This document shows positions 1-5,435 of a stretch of 5,841 nucleotides of DNA, one piece after another. Source of the stretch: Clostridiales bacterium UBA3259. Its GTDB lineage: Bacteria > Bacillota_A > Clostridia > Oscillospirales > Oscillospiraceae. Below the pieces are notes generated by a model. It saw only the letters and a list, made by a program, of their open reading frames with translations, ran no database searches and was not told the origin of the DNA. Where the stretch lies: positions 1 to 5,841 of the forward strand of contig DEUP01000021.1 in assembly GCA_002362625.1 (NCBI GenBank). Direction: 5' to 3'. The stretch's first letter is position 1. Each line of letters begins with the position of its first letter. Made by a program: the position numbers and the translations under genes.

Positions 1-36
1 CAGTTCGGCCGGAACTACGACCCCAAGAGCCGCTAA
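1..36 (+). CDS. 3' end of an unidentified upstream gene (partial)
   Basis: Frame 1 reads QFGRNYDPKSR and then a TAA stop at 34-36. Only 11 codons are inside the window, so neither family nor function can be assigned. The codons are GC-rich like those of ileS, and the frame closes just before the T-box leader begins, as expected for the last codons of the preceding gene. The other two plus frames stay open a little further but do not give a better case. No obvious terminator lies between this stop and the leader, so some read-through into the riboswitch is possible. Genes in front of ileS in Clostridia often belong to the cell-division cluster, but nothing visible here proves that. Confidence 0.5.
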   Translation, partial: QFGRNYDPKSR

Positions 37-59
37 GGCCCATCCCATATTCCCAATGC

Positions 60-309
60 CGTGACGAGGACACGAGGAGAATCCCACCGCCTTCAGAGAG
101 CTGCCGTTTGGTGCGAGACAGCAGGCTGGCCCTTCTCCTTATCACCTCCGAGCAGCGCGCCGAACCCTCCTCAGGGGCAGTAGACCGCGCCGGGTAAGCC
201 CCGATAAAGGCTTTTTGAGTGTCGGCGTCACGCCGGAACAAGAGTGGTACCGCAGAGGTTACAATGTGCCTTTGTCTCTTAATTTGGAGACAGAGGCACT
301 TTTCATTTT
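60..309 (+). promoter_or_regulatory. T-box riboswitch sensing tRNA-Ile, upstream of ileS
   Basis: The leader shows the main T-box elements in order. Stem I can be built from GAGG 66-69 with CCTC 145-148, then GGAGA 76-80 with TCTCC 134-138. The distal AGAGAGCTGCC...TTGGTGCGAGACAGC segment (about 95-122) matches the conserved Stem I apex. The specifier loop on the 3' side holds ATC at 141-143 followed by A, an isoleucine codon. The T-box sequence AGAGTGGTACCGCAG is at 241-255, and its TGGT bulge (245-248) complements the ACCA end of tRNA-Ile. AAGAG 240-244 can pair with CTCTT 276-280 to close the antiterminator, competing with the terminator at 266-309. In this family, uncharged cognate tRNA stabilises the antiterminator, so ileS should be induced by isoleucine or charging shortage. 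The 5' boundary is approximate and no clear promoter is seen upstream. Confidence 0.93.
266..309 (+). terminator. Regulated intrinsic terminator of the ileS T-box
   Basis: A 13-bp stem (266-278 with 287-299, one G-U pair) encloses the 8-nt loop TTAATTTG and is followed by TTTTTCATTTT. Its 5' arm overlaps CTCTT (276-280), which is needed for the antiterminator, so the two structures are mutually exclusive. This is the expression platform of the riboswitch. Confidence 0.92.
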
Positions 310-336
310 GTATTTCAATTGGAGGTTAGATTTCCC

Positions 337-3126
337 ATGGATTATAAAAACACCATCATCACCCCAAAGACTTCCTTCCCCATGAAGGCCGGTCTTCCCG
401 CCCGGGAGCCGGGAATGCTGCAAGCGTGGGAGCAGACAGATCTGTATAACGCCCTGCTGGAGAAGAACAGGGATCTTCCCCGGTTCGTGCTCCACGACGG
501 CCCTCCCTTCTCTAACGGCGACATCCACATGGGCACCGCCATGAACAAGTGCCTGAAGGACTTCATCACCCGCAGCCACGCCATGATGGGCTACTATACC
601 CCCTACGTCCCCGGCTGGGACAACCACGGTATGCCCATCGAGTCCGCCATCATCAAGAAGAACAAGCTGAACCACAAGGCCATGCCCATTCCGGAATTCC
701 GCTCCGCCTGTGAAGCCTTTGCCGAGAGCTATATCCAGCGGCAGATGGCCAGCTTCAAGCGCCTGGGCGTGGTGGGCGACTGGGAGCATCCCTACCGCAC
801 CATGGACAAGCGCTTTGAGGCGGAGGAAGTGAAGATCTTCGGCGCCATGTACCAGAAGGGCTACATCTACAAGGGCCTGAAGCCCGTGTACTGGTGCCCC
901 AAGGACGAGACCGCTCTGGCTGAGGCCGAAATCGAGTACCAGGACGATCCCTGCACCTCTGTATACGTCAAATTTCCCATGAAGGACGATCTTGGGAAGC
1001 TCAGCCAGTTCGATCTGAGCAAGACCTGTTTCGTCATCTGGACCACCACCATCTGGACCCTGCCCGGCAACATGGGCATCTGCCTCCATCCCCGGGAAAC
1101 CTACGTCCTGGTGAAGGCCGAGAATGGCGAGACCTATATCATGGCGGAGGCCCTGATGGACAAGGTCATGGCCATGGGCGGCTTCCACGATTATGAGGTG
1201 CTGGCCTCCTACCCCGGCGCTTTCTTTGAGAATATGCTGGCTCAGCATCCCTTCCTCCCCAAAACCTCCCGTCTGCTGAACGCGGAGTACGTCACCATGG
1301 ATTCCGGCACCGGCTGTGTCCACACCGCCCCCGGCTTTGGTGCCGACGACTATCAGACCTGTATGCGCTACGGCATGGACCTGGTGGTGCCTGTGGACGA
1401 CCGTGGCCGCCACACCGACTACGCCGGCAAATACGCCGGTATGAAGACCGACGAGAGTAACCCCGTGATCCTGGCCGACATGAAGGAAAGCGGTGCGCTC
1501 TTCGCCTCCGAGGAGATCACCCACTCCTACCCCCATTGCTGGCGCTGTAAGAACCCCATCATCTTCCGGGCCACCCCCCAGTGGTTCTGCTCCGTGGAGT
1601 CGTTTAAGGACGAGGCTGTGGCTGCCATCCAGAATGTGAAATGGTATCCCGCCTGGGGCGGCGACCGGATGGAAAGCATGATCCGGGAGCGGGCCGACTG
1701 GTGCATCTCCCGCCAGCGCCGCTGGGGCCTGCCCATCCCCGTATTCTACTGCAAAGACTGCGGCAAGCCCGTCTGCACTCCGGAAACCATCGCCCATATC
1801 TCCAAGCTCTTTGGCGAATTCGGCTCCAACGTCTGGTTTGAGCGGGACGCCGCCGACCTGATCCCCGAGGGCCTCACCTGCCCCCACTGCGGCGGCAAGC
1901 ATGGCTTCGAGAAGGAGACCGATACCCTGGACGGCTGGTTCGACTCCGGCTCCACCCACTTTGCCTCCCTCATGCACGACACCCCCGAGCTGTGGCCCGC
2001 TGACGTGTACCTGGAGGGCGCCGACCAGTACCGCGGCTGGTTCCAGTCCTCCCTCTTAACCTCCGTAGGCGCTCTTGGAAACGGCGCGCCCTTCCGCAAT
2101 GTCCTGACCCACGGCTGGACGGTGGACGGCCAGGGCCGGGCCATGCACAAGTCCCTGGGCAACGGCGTGGACCCCGCCGACCTGATCAAGGAATTCGGCG
2201 CGGACATCGTCCGTCTGTGGGCCGGTTCCTCCGACTACCACGCCGACGTCCGCTGTTCCAAGGAAATTTTCAAGCAGCTGGCGCAAAACTATCTGAAATT
2301 CCGCAACACCGCCCGGTACTGCCTGGGCAACCTGGAGGGCTTTGATCCCAACAACCTGGTGTCCCCGGAGCAGATGGAGGAGCTGGACCGCTGGGCCCTG
2401 ACCCGGCTGAACGCCCTGGTGGGGCTCTGCCGGAAGGCCTATATGGGCTTTGAATTCCATCCCGTGTCCCACGCCATCAACGACTTCTGCGTGGTGGAGC
2501 TGAGCAGCTTCTACCTGGATATCATCAAGGATCGTCTGTACTGCGAGGAGAGGAACGGCCTGCGCCGCCGCTCCGCCCAAAGCGCCCTGTTCCTGATTCT
2601 GGACGCCATGGCCAAGCTCTTCGCTCCCATTCTGGCCTTCACCTGTGACGAGATCTGGCAGGCCATGCCACATCGTGAGGGTGACGATGCCCGGAATGTG
2701 CTGCTGAACCAGATGCCCGAGAACTTTGATGAGTACGCTCTGGACGATGCCGCCATGGAAAAGTGGGCCACCGTCATGAAGCTGCGTCAGGACGTCAACG
2801 GCGTTCTGGAAAAGGCCCGGGCCGACAAGCGGATTGGCAAGGCTCTGGAGGCCCATGTGACCCTGCAGGGCGATGAAGCTCTGAAGGCTGTCTGTGAGGG
2901 TGTGAATCTGGCAGAGATCTGCATCGTCTCCACCTGTACCTGGGACGCTCCTGAAGAGGGCGCCGAGGTCGCCCAGGGCGTGAACTTCCCTGCCCTGACC
3001 ATCGGCGTCAGCGAGGCCAAGGGCACCAAGTGTCCCCGCTGCTGGATGCACTCTGTGGACGCTGACGAAAACGGCCTGTGTCCCCGTTGTGCCGCTGTCA
3101 TGGCAAAGCTGGACGTAGAGCTGTAA
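337..3126 (+). CDS. ileS: Isoleucyl-tRNA synthetase (IleRS), complete
   Basis: This cytoplasmic class I aminoacyl-tRNA synthetase joins isoleucine to tRNA-Ile using ATP and edits mischarged valine. At 929 aa it is full length for bacterial IleRS. Visible in order: the HIGH-type motif as H64-M-G-T67; the CP1 editing site with WTTTIWTLPGN (235-245) and GTGCVHTAPGFGADD (324-338, H329 and D338 conserved); WCISRQRRWG (455-464); a first zinc knuckle C472/C475/C515/C518; GWFDSGS (533-539); EGADQYRGWF (560-569); the KMSKS loop as A602-M-H-K-S606; an anticodon-binding helical region; and a C-terminal zinc knuckle C899/C902/C915/C918. ATG 337 is preferred over the in-frame TTG at 319 because GGAGG (321-325) lies 11 nt upstream of 337 and overlaps the TTG. 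Expression is controlled by the T-box leader. The H-to-T and KMSKS-to-AMHKS changes are departures from the textbook motifs. Confidence 0.98.
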   Translation: MDYKNTIITPKTSFPMKAGLPAREPGMLQAWEQTDLYNALLEKNRDLPRFVLHDGPPFSNGDIHMGTAMNKCLKDFITRSHAMMGYYTPYVPGWDNHGMPIESAIIKKNKLNHKAMPIPEFRSACEAFAESYIQRQMASFKRLGVVGDWEHPYRTMDKRFEAEEVKIFGAMYQKGYIYKGLKPVYWCPKDETALAEAEIEYQDDPCTSVYVKFPMKDDLGKLSQFDLSKTCFVIWTTTIWTLPGNMGICLHPRETYVLVKAENGETYIMAEALMDKVMAMGGFHDYEVLASYPGAFFENMLAQHPFLPKTSRLLNAEYVTMDSGTGCVHTAPGFGADDYQTCMRYGMDLVVPVDDRGRHTDYAGKYAGMKTDESNPVILADMKESGALFASEEITHSYPHCWRCKNPIIFRATPQWFCSVESFKDEAVAAIQNVKWYPAWGGDRMESMIRERADWCISRQRRWGLPIPVFYCKDCGKPVCTPETIAHISKLFGEFGSNVWFERDAADLIPEGLTCPHCGGKHGFEKETDTLDGWFDSGSTHFASLMHDTPELWPADVYLEGADQYRGWFQSSLLTSVGALGNGAPFRNVLTHGWTVDGQGRAMHKSLGNGVDPADLIKEFGADIVRLWAGSSDYHADVRCSKEIFKQLAQNYLKFRNTARYCLGNLEGFDPNNLVSPEQMEELDRWALTRLNALVGLCRKAYMGFEFHPVSHAINDFCVVELSSFYLDIIKDRLYCEERNGLRRRSAQSALFLILDAMAKLFAPILAFTCDEIWQAMPHREGDDARNVLLNQMPENFDEYALDDAAMEKWATVMKLRQDVNGVLEKARADKRIGKALEAHVTLQGDEALKAVCEGVNLAEICIVSTCTWDAPEEGAEVAQGVNFPALTIGVSEAKGTKCPRCWMHSVDADENGLCPRCAAVMAKLDVEL

Positions 3127-3142
3127 GTTTCCCACAAAATAC

Positions 3143-3190
3143 GGAGCCTTCCTTTGTGGATATTCCCAAAGGGAGGCTCCTTTGCCTTTG
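3143..3190 (+). terminator. Terminator hairpin after ileS
   Basis: A 14-bp stem with one G-U pair (3143-3156 with 3167-3180) and a 10-nt loop begins 16 nt after the ileS stop. It is followed by TTTGCCTTTG, a broken and rather weak T-tract, so termination may be incomplete. Confidence 0.78.
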
Positions 3191-3244
3191 GGCGGACAGC
3201 ATATCAGGCCGTAAATTTTTCCCAGAGCATTTTGTAAAAAAAGC

Positions 3245-3272
3245 TTGACAAATATGGTTTCCGTGCTATAAT
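3245..3272 (+). promoter_or_regulatory. Sigma-A promoter of the tRNA-Thr/tRNA-Tyr operon
   Basis: A perfect TTGACA (3245-3250) and a perfect TATAAT (3267-3272) are separated by 16 bp, with an AT-rich stretch upstream that could act as an UP element. The first tRNA begins 20 nt after the -10 box, so the 5' leader is short. A near-consensus promoter fits a stable RNA operon. Confidence 0.93.
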
Positions 3273-3292
3273 AAGCGTGTTCTGTGTGAGCT

Positions 3293-3368
3293 GCCGGTAT
3301 AGCTCAGTTGGTAGAGCAGCTGATTTGTAATCAGCAGGTCGGGGGTTCGAGTCCGTCTACCGGCTCCA
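3293..3368 (+). tRNA. tRNA-Thr (anticodon TGT), CCA encoded
   Basis: The acceptor stem GCCGGTA (3293-3299) pairs with TACCGGC (3358-3364), followed by discriminator T and an encoded CCA. The D-arm segment AGCTCAGTTGGTAGAGC is present. The 5-bp anticodon stem GCTGA/TCAGC encloses the loop TTTGTAA, giving anticodon TGT at 3326-3328, which reads ACA and other ACN threonine codons. The T-arm GGGGGTTCGAGTCC has the canonical TTCGA loop. It is the first gene of a two-tRNA transcript, 32 nt ahead of tRNA-Tyr. Confidence 0.97.
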
Positions 3369-3400
3369 ACTTCTGCTGGCTTCACAGGAAAACAGAATAT

Positions 3401-3485
3401 GGGGGAGTTCCCGAGTGGCCAAAGGGGACAGACTGTAAATCTGCTGCGTATCGCTTCGATGGTTCGAATCCGTCCTCCCCCACCA
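3401..3485 (+). tRNA. tRNA-Tyr (anticodon GTA), class II with long variable arm, CCA encoded
   Basis: The acceptor arm GGGGGAG (3401-3407) pairs with CTCCCCC (3475-3481), followed by discriminator A and CCA. The anticodon loop CTGTAAA gives GTA at 3435-3437, which reads UAC and UAU. An extended variable arm follows the anticodon stem, as bacterial tRNA-Tyr requires, and the T-arm contains GGTTCGAATCC. It shares the upstream promoter with tRNA-Thr and is followed within a few bases by a strong terminator. Confidence 0.97.
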
Positions 3486-3489
3486 AATC

Positions 3490-3526
3490 AAAAAGCCCTA
3501 GAGCCGCAATGGTTTTAGGGCTTTTT
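3490..3526 (+). terminator. Intrinsic terminator of the tRNA operon
   Basis: AAAAAGCCCTA (3490-3500) is perfectly complementary to TAGGGCTTTTT (3516-3526). The inner bases GAGCC (3501-3505) and GGTTT (3511-3515) extend the stem using G-U pairs, leaving a GCAAT loop. The 3' arm ends in five T residues. The flanking A-tract makes it potentially bidirectional, but upstream tRNA transcription is its evident client. Confidence 0.93.
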
Positions 3527-3641
3527 CGCTGCTCTTTTTGTGATAAGCTCCATGTCAAAAAATGGACTTAATTATACAAAAATATCAGCAAATTGTTGTC
3601 AGCTGTGTTGTCAGAAATTGAGCTGATTATACAACAAAATC
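3527..3641. other. AT-rich spacer with short direct repeats, no gene seen
   Basis: No supported gene is seen here. Two short repeats stand out. ATTATACAA occurs at 3571-3579 and 3626-3634, and TGTTGTCAG occurs at 3594-3602 and 3606-3614 with a 12-nt period. The base composition is clearly more AT-rich than ileS. Lying directly after a tRNA operon, it could be a binding region for a DNA-binding protein or a relic of an integration event, but no integrase or repeated tRNA end is visible. Confidence 0.4.
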
Positions 3642-3671
3642 CCCGCCCCTGGAATTTGTTCCAAGGGCGGG
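3642..3671. repeat. GC-rich inverted repeat (hairpin, possible minus-strand terminator)
   Basis: CCCGCCC (3642-3648) pairs with GGGCGGG (3665-3671). After one mismatch, TGGAA (3650-3654) pairs with TTCCA (3659-3663), leaving a TTTG loop. Read on the minus strand, the hairpin is followed by GATTTTGTTG, so it could stop leftward transcripts before they meet the tRNA operon. The T-tract is only moderate. Confidence 0.6.
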
Positions 3672-3738
3672 AATTATGTTTATTCGCTCTTTTCTTGCTC
3701 GGCTTCCGTATTATCGGTTTTGTCCTGCTCCGCTGTAA

Positions 3739-3771
3739 AATGAGGTGAAGCGCGCCGCGCTTCACCTCATT
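3739..3771. repeat. Perfect 15-bp palindrome with 3-nt loop
   Basis: AATGAGGTGAAGCGC (3739-3753) is followed by GCC and then its exact reverse complement (3757-3771). The arms are not followed by a T-run on either strand, so a simple terminator is not the best reading. Length and perfection suggest a REP-like dispersed palindrome or a mobile-element end, which cannot be decided from a single copy. Confidence 0.75.
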
Positions 3772-3789
3772 GCATTACCTGCCGTGGAT

Positions 3790-3846
3790 TTATGCGATTT
3801 TCTCCACGATTCCACCGCCTGCAATTGCTGCCTGTGTCAGGATCAT
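3790..3846 (-). CDS. Micro-ORF or gene fragment of 18 codons (uncertain)
   Basis: On the minus strand an ATG at 3846 opens the reading MILTQAAIAGGGIVEKIA, ending at TAA (3790-3792). The composition, with small hydrophobic residues, a GGG turn and a charged VEKIA end, looks more protein-like than the surrounding frames. A TAG lies six codons before the ATG, so the open frame is at most 23 codons. No clear ribosome binding site is seen, only a GGCGG a few bases upstream. It may be a real tiny peptide, the decayed C-terminus of a lost gene, or chance. I do not recognise the sequence. Confidence 0.15.
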   Translation of the reverse strand: MILTQAAIAGGGIVEKIA

Positions 3847-3968
3847 CTGAAGGCCGCCGGACTAACGATCTGCAATTTCACTATGCGCTGATTCGGTCCA
3901 CACACAATGCGTTTCTTACCCGAATAGTTCAAGGAATGTACGCCTTCCTCTCTAAATCTCTGAAAAAC
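3847..3968. other. Spacer between micro-ORF and hairpin, nothing recognised
   Basis: No gene, RNA or convincing regulatory signal is recognised here. Open frames cross it on both strands, but none has a ribosome binding site or recognisable protein features. It may be decayed coding DNA. Confidence 0.35.
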
Positions 3969-3999
3969 ATCCCCAGGAAATTCAAAATTTCCTGGGGAT
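3969..3999 (-). terminator. Second minus-strand terminator-like hairpin (13-bp perfect stem)
   Basis: ATCCCCAGGAAAT (3969-3981) and its exact complement (3987-3999) enclose a 5-nt loop. On the minus strand the stem is followed by GTTTTTCAG. It lies about 75 nt beyond the stronger terminator at 4075-4105 and could be a back-up stop for the agr transcript, or the stop of a short unannotated RNA. Confidence 0.55.
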
Positions 4000-4074
4000 A
4001 TAACGCTTATACCCATCGTCAGCGGAGGAGCCGTTTCCGGAAGCCTCTGTTTTTCACGGACCGTTTCTTTCCAT

Positions 4075-4105
4075 AAAAAAGGTACCGGGGTAAAAACCCC
4101 GGTAC
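4075..4105 (-). terminator. Intrinsic terminator of the agrDB transcript
   Basis: On the minus strand GTACCGGGG, loop TTTTTA and CCCCGGTAC form a perfect 9-bp GC-rich stem (arms 4097-4105 and 4082-4090). It is followed by C and then six T residues (4080-4075). It is the first convincing terminator downstream of agrB, which implies a 3' untranslated region of about 310 nt. Confidence 0.88.
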
Positions 4106-4416
4106 AGTCAAATAAAATGCCAGTGGATGCCTGAGAACCCGGAACGCGGAAAGCGTGGGAATTCCACGCAGCTCCTCCCCCCACAAGGTTAACAACCCAG
4201 GAGCTGCTATGAAACGAAACCCCATGCCCTGTCGTTCCGGGCAGGATCTCAGGCGGGCCGCTGGCCGCAGCGGTCGCAAAACATTGTATCCGCAAGCATC
4301 CTTCCACGGGGATACCACTATAGACAACGCGGACACGGTTATTATGCCGGATTCTGCCCGCCATGTCTATACCTGCCGCGCCAAATGACCTGTTTTCTGC
4401 GGTTTTGGTCGATTCC
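4106..4416 (-). other. Long, structured 3' untranslated region of agrB; no clear gene
   Basis: This stretch of about 310 nt lies between the agrB stop and the terminator. No recognisable protein family is found on either strand. Several inverted repeats are visible: GCGTGG/CCACGC (4153-4158, 4164-4169), GCAGCTCCT/AGGAGCTGC (4168-4176, 4199-4207, 22-nt loop), and CCGCTG/CAGCGG (4258-4263, 4268-4273). On the plus strand, ATG 4209 follows AGGAG at 4199-4203 by 5 nt and opens a 59-codon basic ORF to 4388, but its sequence is low in hydrophobic residues and unlike any family I know. The region could be a structured RNA tail or decayed DNA. Confidence 0.4.
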
Positions 4417-5004
4417 TCACGAATCCCTCGACCCAGACACGGGAAAAAGCGCCGGAAGCTGAAGAAGGGCGGGAATGACAACCCCCACGCCCATGGGAAC
4501 CGCGAGACCCGGGAAGGCGGCAGCGGACGCAGCCAGATAAGCTGTCAGGAATCCAACAGCCATACCCCGGGTGACGCGTCTGAAGACCAGCTTTTCCTTT
4601 TCGGACAGCCGTCTGGCCTCGTTATCCACGGGACTGAACAGCCACAGGCTCACCGTGGAGGCGAATACAAGCACGGTCAGCACACTGAGATTCCCCCAGC
4701 GGAGAACCGCCTTCACCGCGGAGAGAGCCAAAGCAATCAGAATGCTGGAAAAAAGGACGCATCGGCCCGGTGAGCCGAGATGATACCCGCCGCTGAATTT
4801 GCGGATCAGCATAAAGGGAAGAATCATCAACAGGCCCTCCCGGAGCATACCGAAGATCATTCCCAAAACCGCCGCAATCAAAATGGGCATGAGGCCGAAT
4901 AACAGACTGTATACCGCGTATCCGTACAGGGAGCGATTCCCTTCGGAAACGGCGCCTTCCTTTTCCAGCCACCTGGCCGTAATTGCGGACAGCTTGTGAA
5001 TCAT
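4417..5004 (-). CDS. agrB: AgrB-family membrane peptidase processing the autoinducer peptide
   Basis: AgrB proteins are integral membrane cysteine endopeptidases that cut the C-terminal tail of AgrD, form the thiolactone ring and help export the peptide. This 195-aa protein has the family's usual length. It carries the signature RKFSGGYHLGSPGRC, which supplies the catalytic pair His75 and Cys82 with the usual spacing. Hydrophobic segments fall at about residues 31-52, 57-67, 83-100, 107-123, 146-163 and 166-187, in keeping with several membrane spans. The cytoplasmic-type motif SPVDNEARRLSEKEK (124-138) is also typical. The ATG at 5004 overlaps the agrD stop as ATGA and lacks a good Shine-Dalgarno site, so it is probably translated by coupling to agrD. 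AgrB normally feeds an AgrC sensor kinase, but none is present in the window. Confidence 0.95.
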   Translation of the reverse strand: MIHKLSAITARWLEKEGAVSEGNRSLYGYAVYSLLFGLMPILIAAVLGMIFGMLREGLLMILPFMLIRKFSGGYHLGSPGRCVLFSSILIALALSAVKAVLRWGNLSVLTVLVFASTVSLWLFSPVDNEARRLSEKEKLVFRRVTRGMAVGFLTAYLAASAAAFPGLAVPMGVGVVIPALLQLPALFPVSGSRDS

Positions 5005-5165
5005 CCGATTTTGCTGAACTGCTTCAAATCAGCGGGAGCCTCAGGCTGATGCACCATGCAGCAGGAGTTGGTGTTGGCGCAGATGAACAGGACGGCAAAC
5101 AATACGGAAGCGACGACACTGGCGAGCTTGTGGGTGAACAGAGAAGCGGTATTTACGTTTTTCAT
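5001..5165 (-). CDS. agrD: AgrD-like cyclic lactone autoinducer precursor
   Basis: This 54-aa peptide starts at ATG 5165, preceded by AAAGGA (5175-5180, 9-nt spacing). It has the three AgrD parts. An N-terminal amphipathic or hydrophobic leader (residues 1-29, with LASVVASVLFAVLFI) comes first. The signalling core follows around NTNSCCMVH (31-39). The acidic tail QPEAPADLKQF (40-50) matches the QP-x-x-P consensus removed by AgrB in clostridial precursors. Cysteines are C29, C35 and C36. By family analogy C35 or C36 would close a thiolactone with a residue near H39/Q40, but which one cannot be decided by reading. It is the first gene of the operon and overlaps agrB by 4 nt. It is too short to be picked up by ordinary ORF length cut-offs. 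Confidence 0.92.
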   Translation of the reverse strand: MKNVNTASLFTHKLASVVASVLFAVLFICANTNSCCMVHQPEAPADLKQFSKIG

Positions 5166-5215
5166 AGAACAGGATCCTTTCTGTAATGAATTTGAGCTGC
5201 CTGCAGTATGGTAGT

Positions 5216-5244
5216 ATTTTAAGAATCCAAAAACTGGTTTTCAA
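5216..5244 (-). promoter_or_regulatory. Candidate sigma-A promoter of agrDB
   Basis: On the minus strand TTGAAA (5244-5239) and TAAAAT (5221-5216) are spaced by exactly 17 bp, each one base from consensus. The predicted start near 5209 leaves a leader of about 44 nt before the agrD ATG, with the AAAGGA ribosome binding site inside it. Confidence 0.75.
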
Positions 5245-5270
5245 CAGCTTCCGCGTGAAATGCAGTTTTT

Positions 5271-5299
5271 TTGACATGAATGGCAAATTTCCCTGCAAT
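5271..5299 (+). promoter_or_regulatory. Candidate divergent promoter for the XRE regulator
   Basis: A perfect TTGACA (5271-5276) is followed after 17 bp by TGCAAT (5294-5299), which matches the -10 consensus at 4 of 6 positions. It points away from the agrDB promoter, with 26 bp between the two -35 boxes. It would give a leader of about 130 nt before the chosen XRE start. The weak -10 makes this tentative. Confidence 0.45.
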
Positions 5300-5435
5300 A
5301 AAGGAGATTTTGTCATACCATACCGGAACAATTAGAAATTGGTTGGAAAAAATATCCATATTTATATCCAATGCAGAAAAATTCCGCAGTAGATTGTTGC
5401 AGCTTGGGGCAGAAGTTGATAGGATAAGTTTGGTG

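Noticed and set aside
319..336. TTG at 319 as the ileS start
   Set aside because: The GGAGG ribosome binding site at 321-325 overlaps this codon, and the protein family begins near MDYKNT, encoded from ATG 337.
259..1977. Long open frame of 572 codons on the minus strand
   Set aside because: It is antisense to ileS in a GC-rich gene whose codon bias keeps the opposite strand open. The product is rich in G, H, V and A with no family features, whereas the plus frame is an unmistakable IleRS.
2056..3135. Open frame of 359 codons on the minus strand
   Set aside because: It is another shadow of ileS, with the same low-complexity composition and no motif or ribosome binding site.
3308..3571. 87-codon plus-strand frame
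   Set aside because: It runs through both tRNA genes and the terminator, so it is not a protein gene.
3571..3634. CRISPR-like repeats
   Set aside because: There are only two copies each of two 9-nt repeats, with short and irregular spacing; no array or cas gene is present.
3792..4076. 94-codon plus-strand frame
   Set aside because: It crosses the 13-bp hairpin and has no ribosome binding site or recognisable protein signature.
3843..4481. 212-codon minus-strand frame
   Set aside because: It overlaps the end of agrB in another frame, crosses the agr terminator and the second hairpin, and has no family features or ribosome binding site.
4363..4999. Several plus-strand frames opposite agrB
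   Set aside because: They are antisense to a clearly recognisable AgrB with catalytic His and Cys, and they show no independent features.
5280..5435. N-terminal extension of the XRE regulator to ATG 5280
   Set aside because: The extra 52 residues are unlike the family, and ATG 5280 lies between the -35 and -10 boxes of the candidate promoter. A TTG at 5310 after AAGGAG was also considered, but its spacing of 3 nt is too short.
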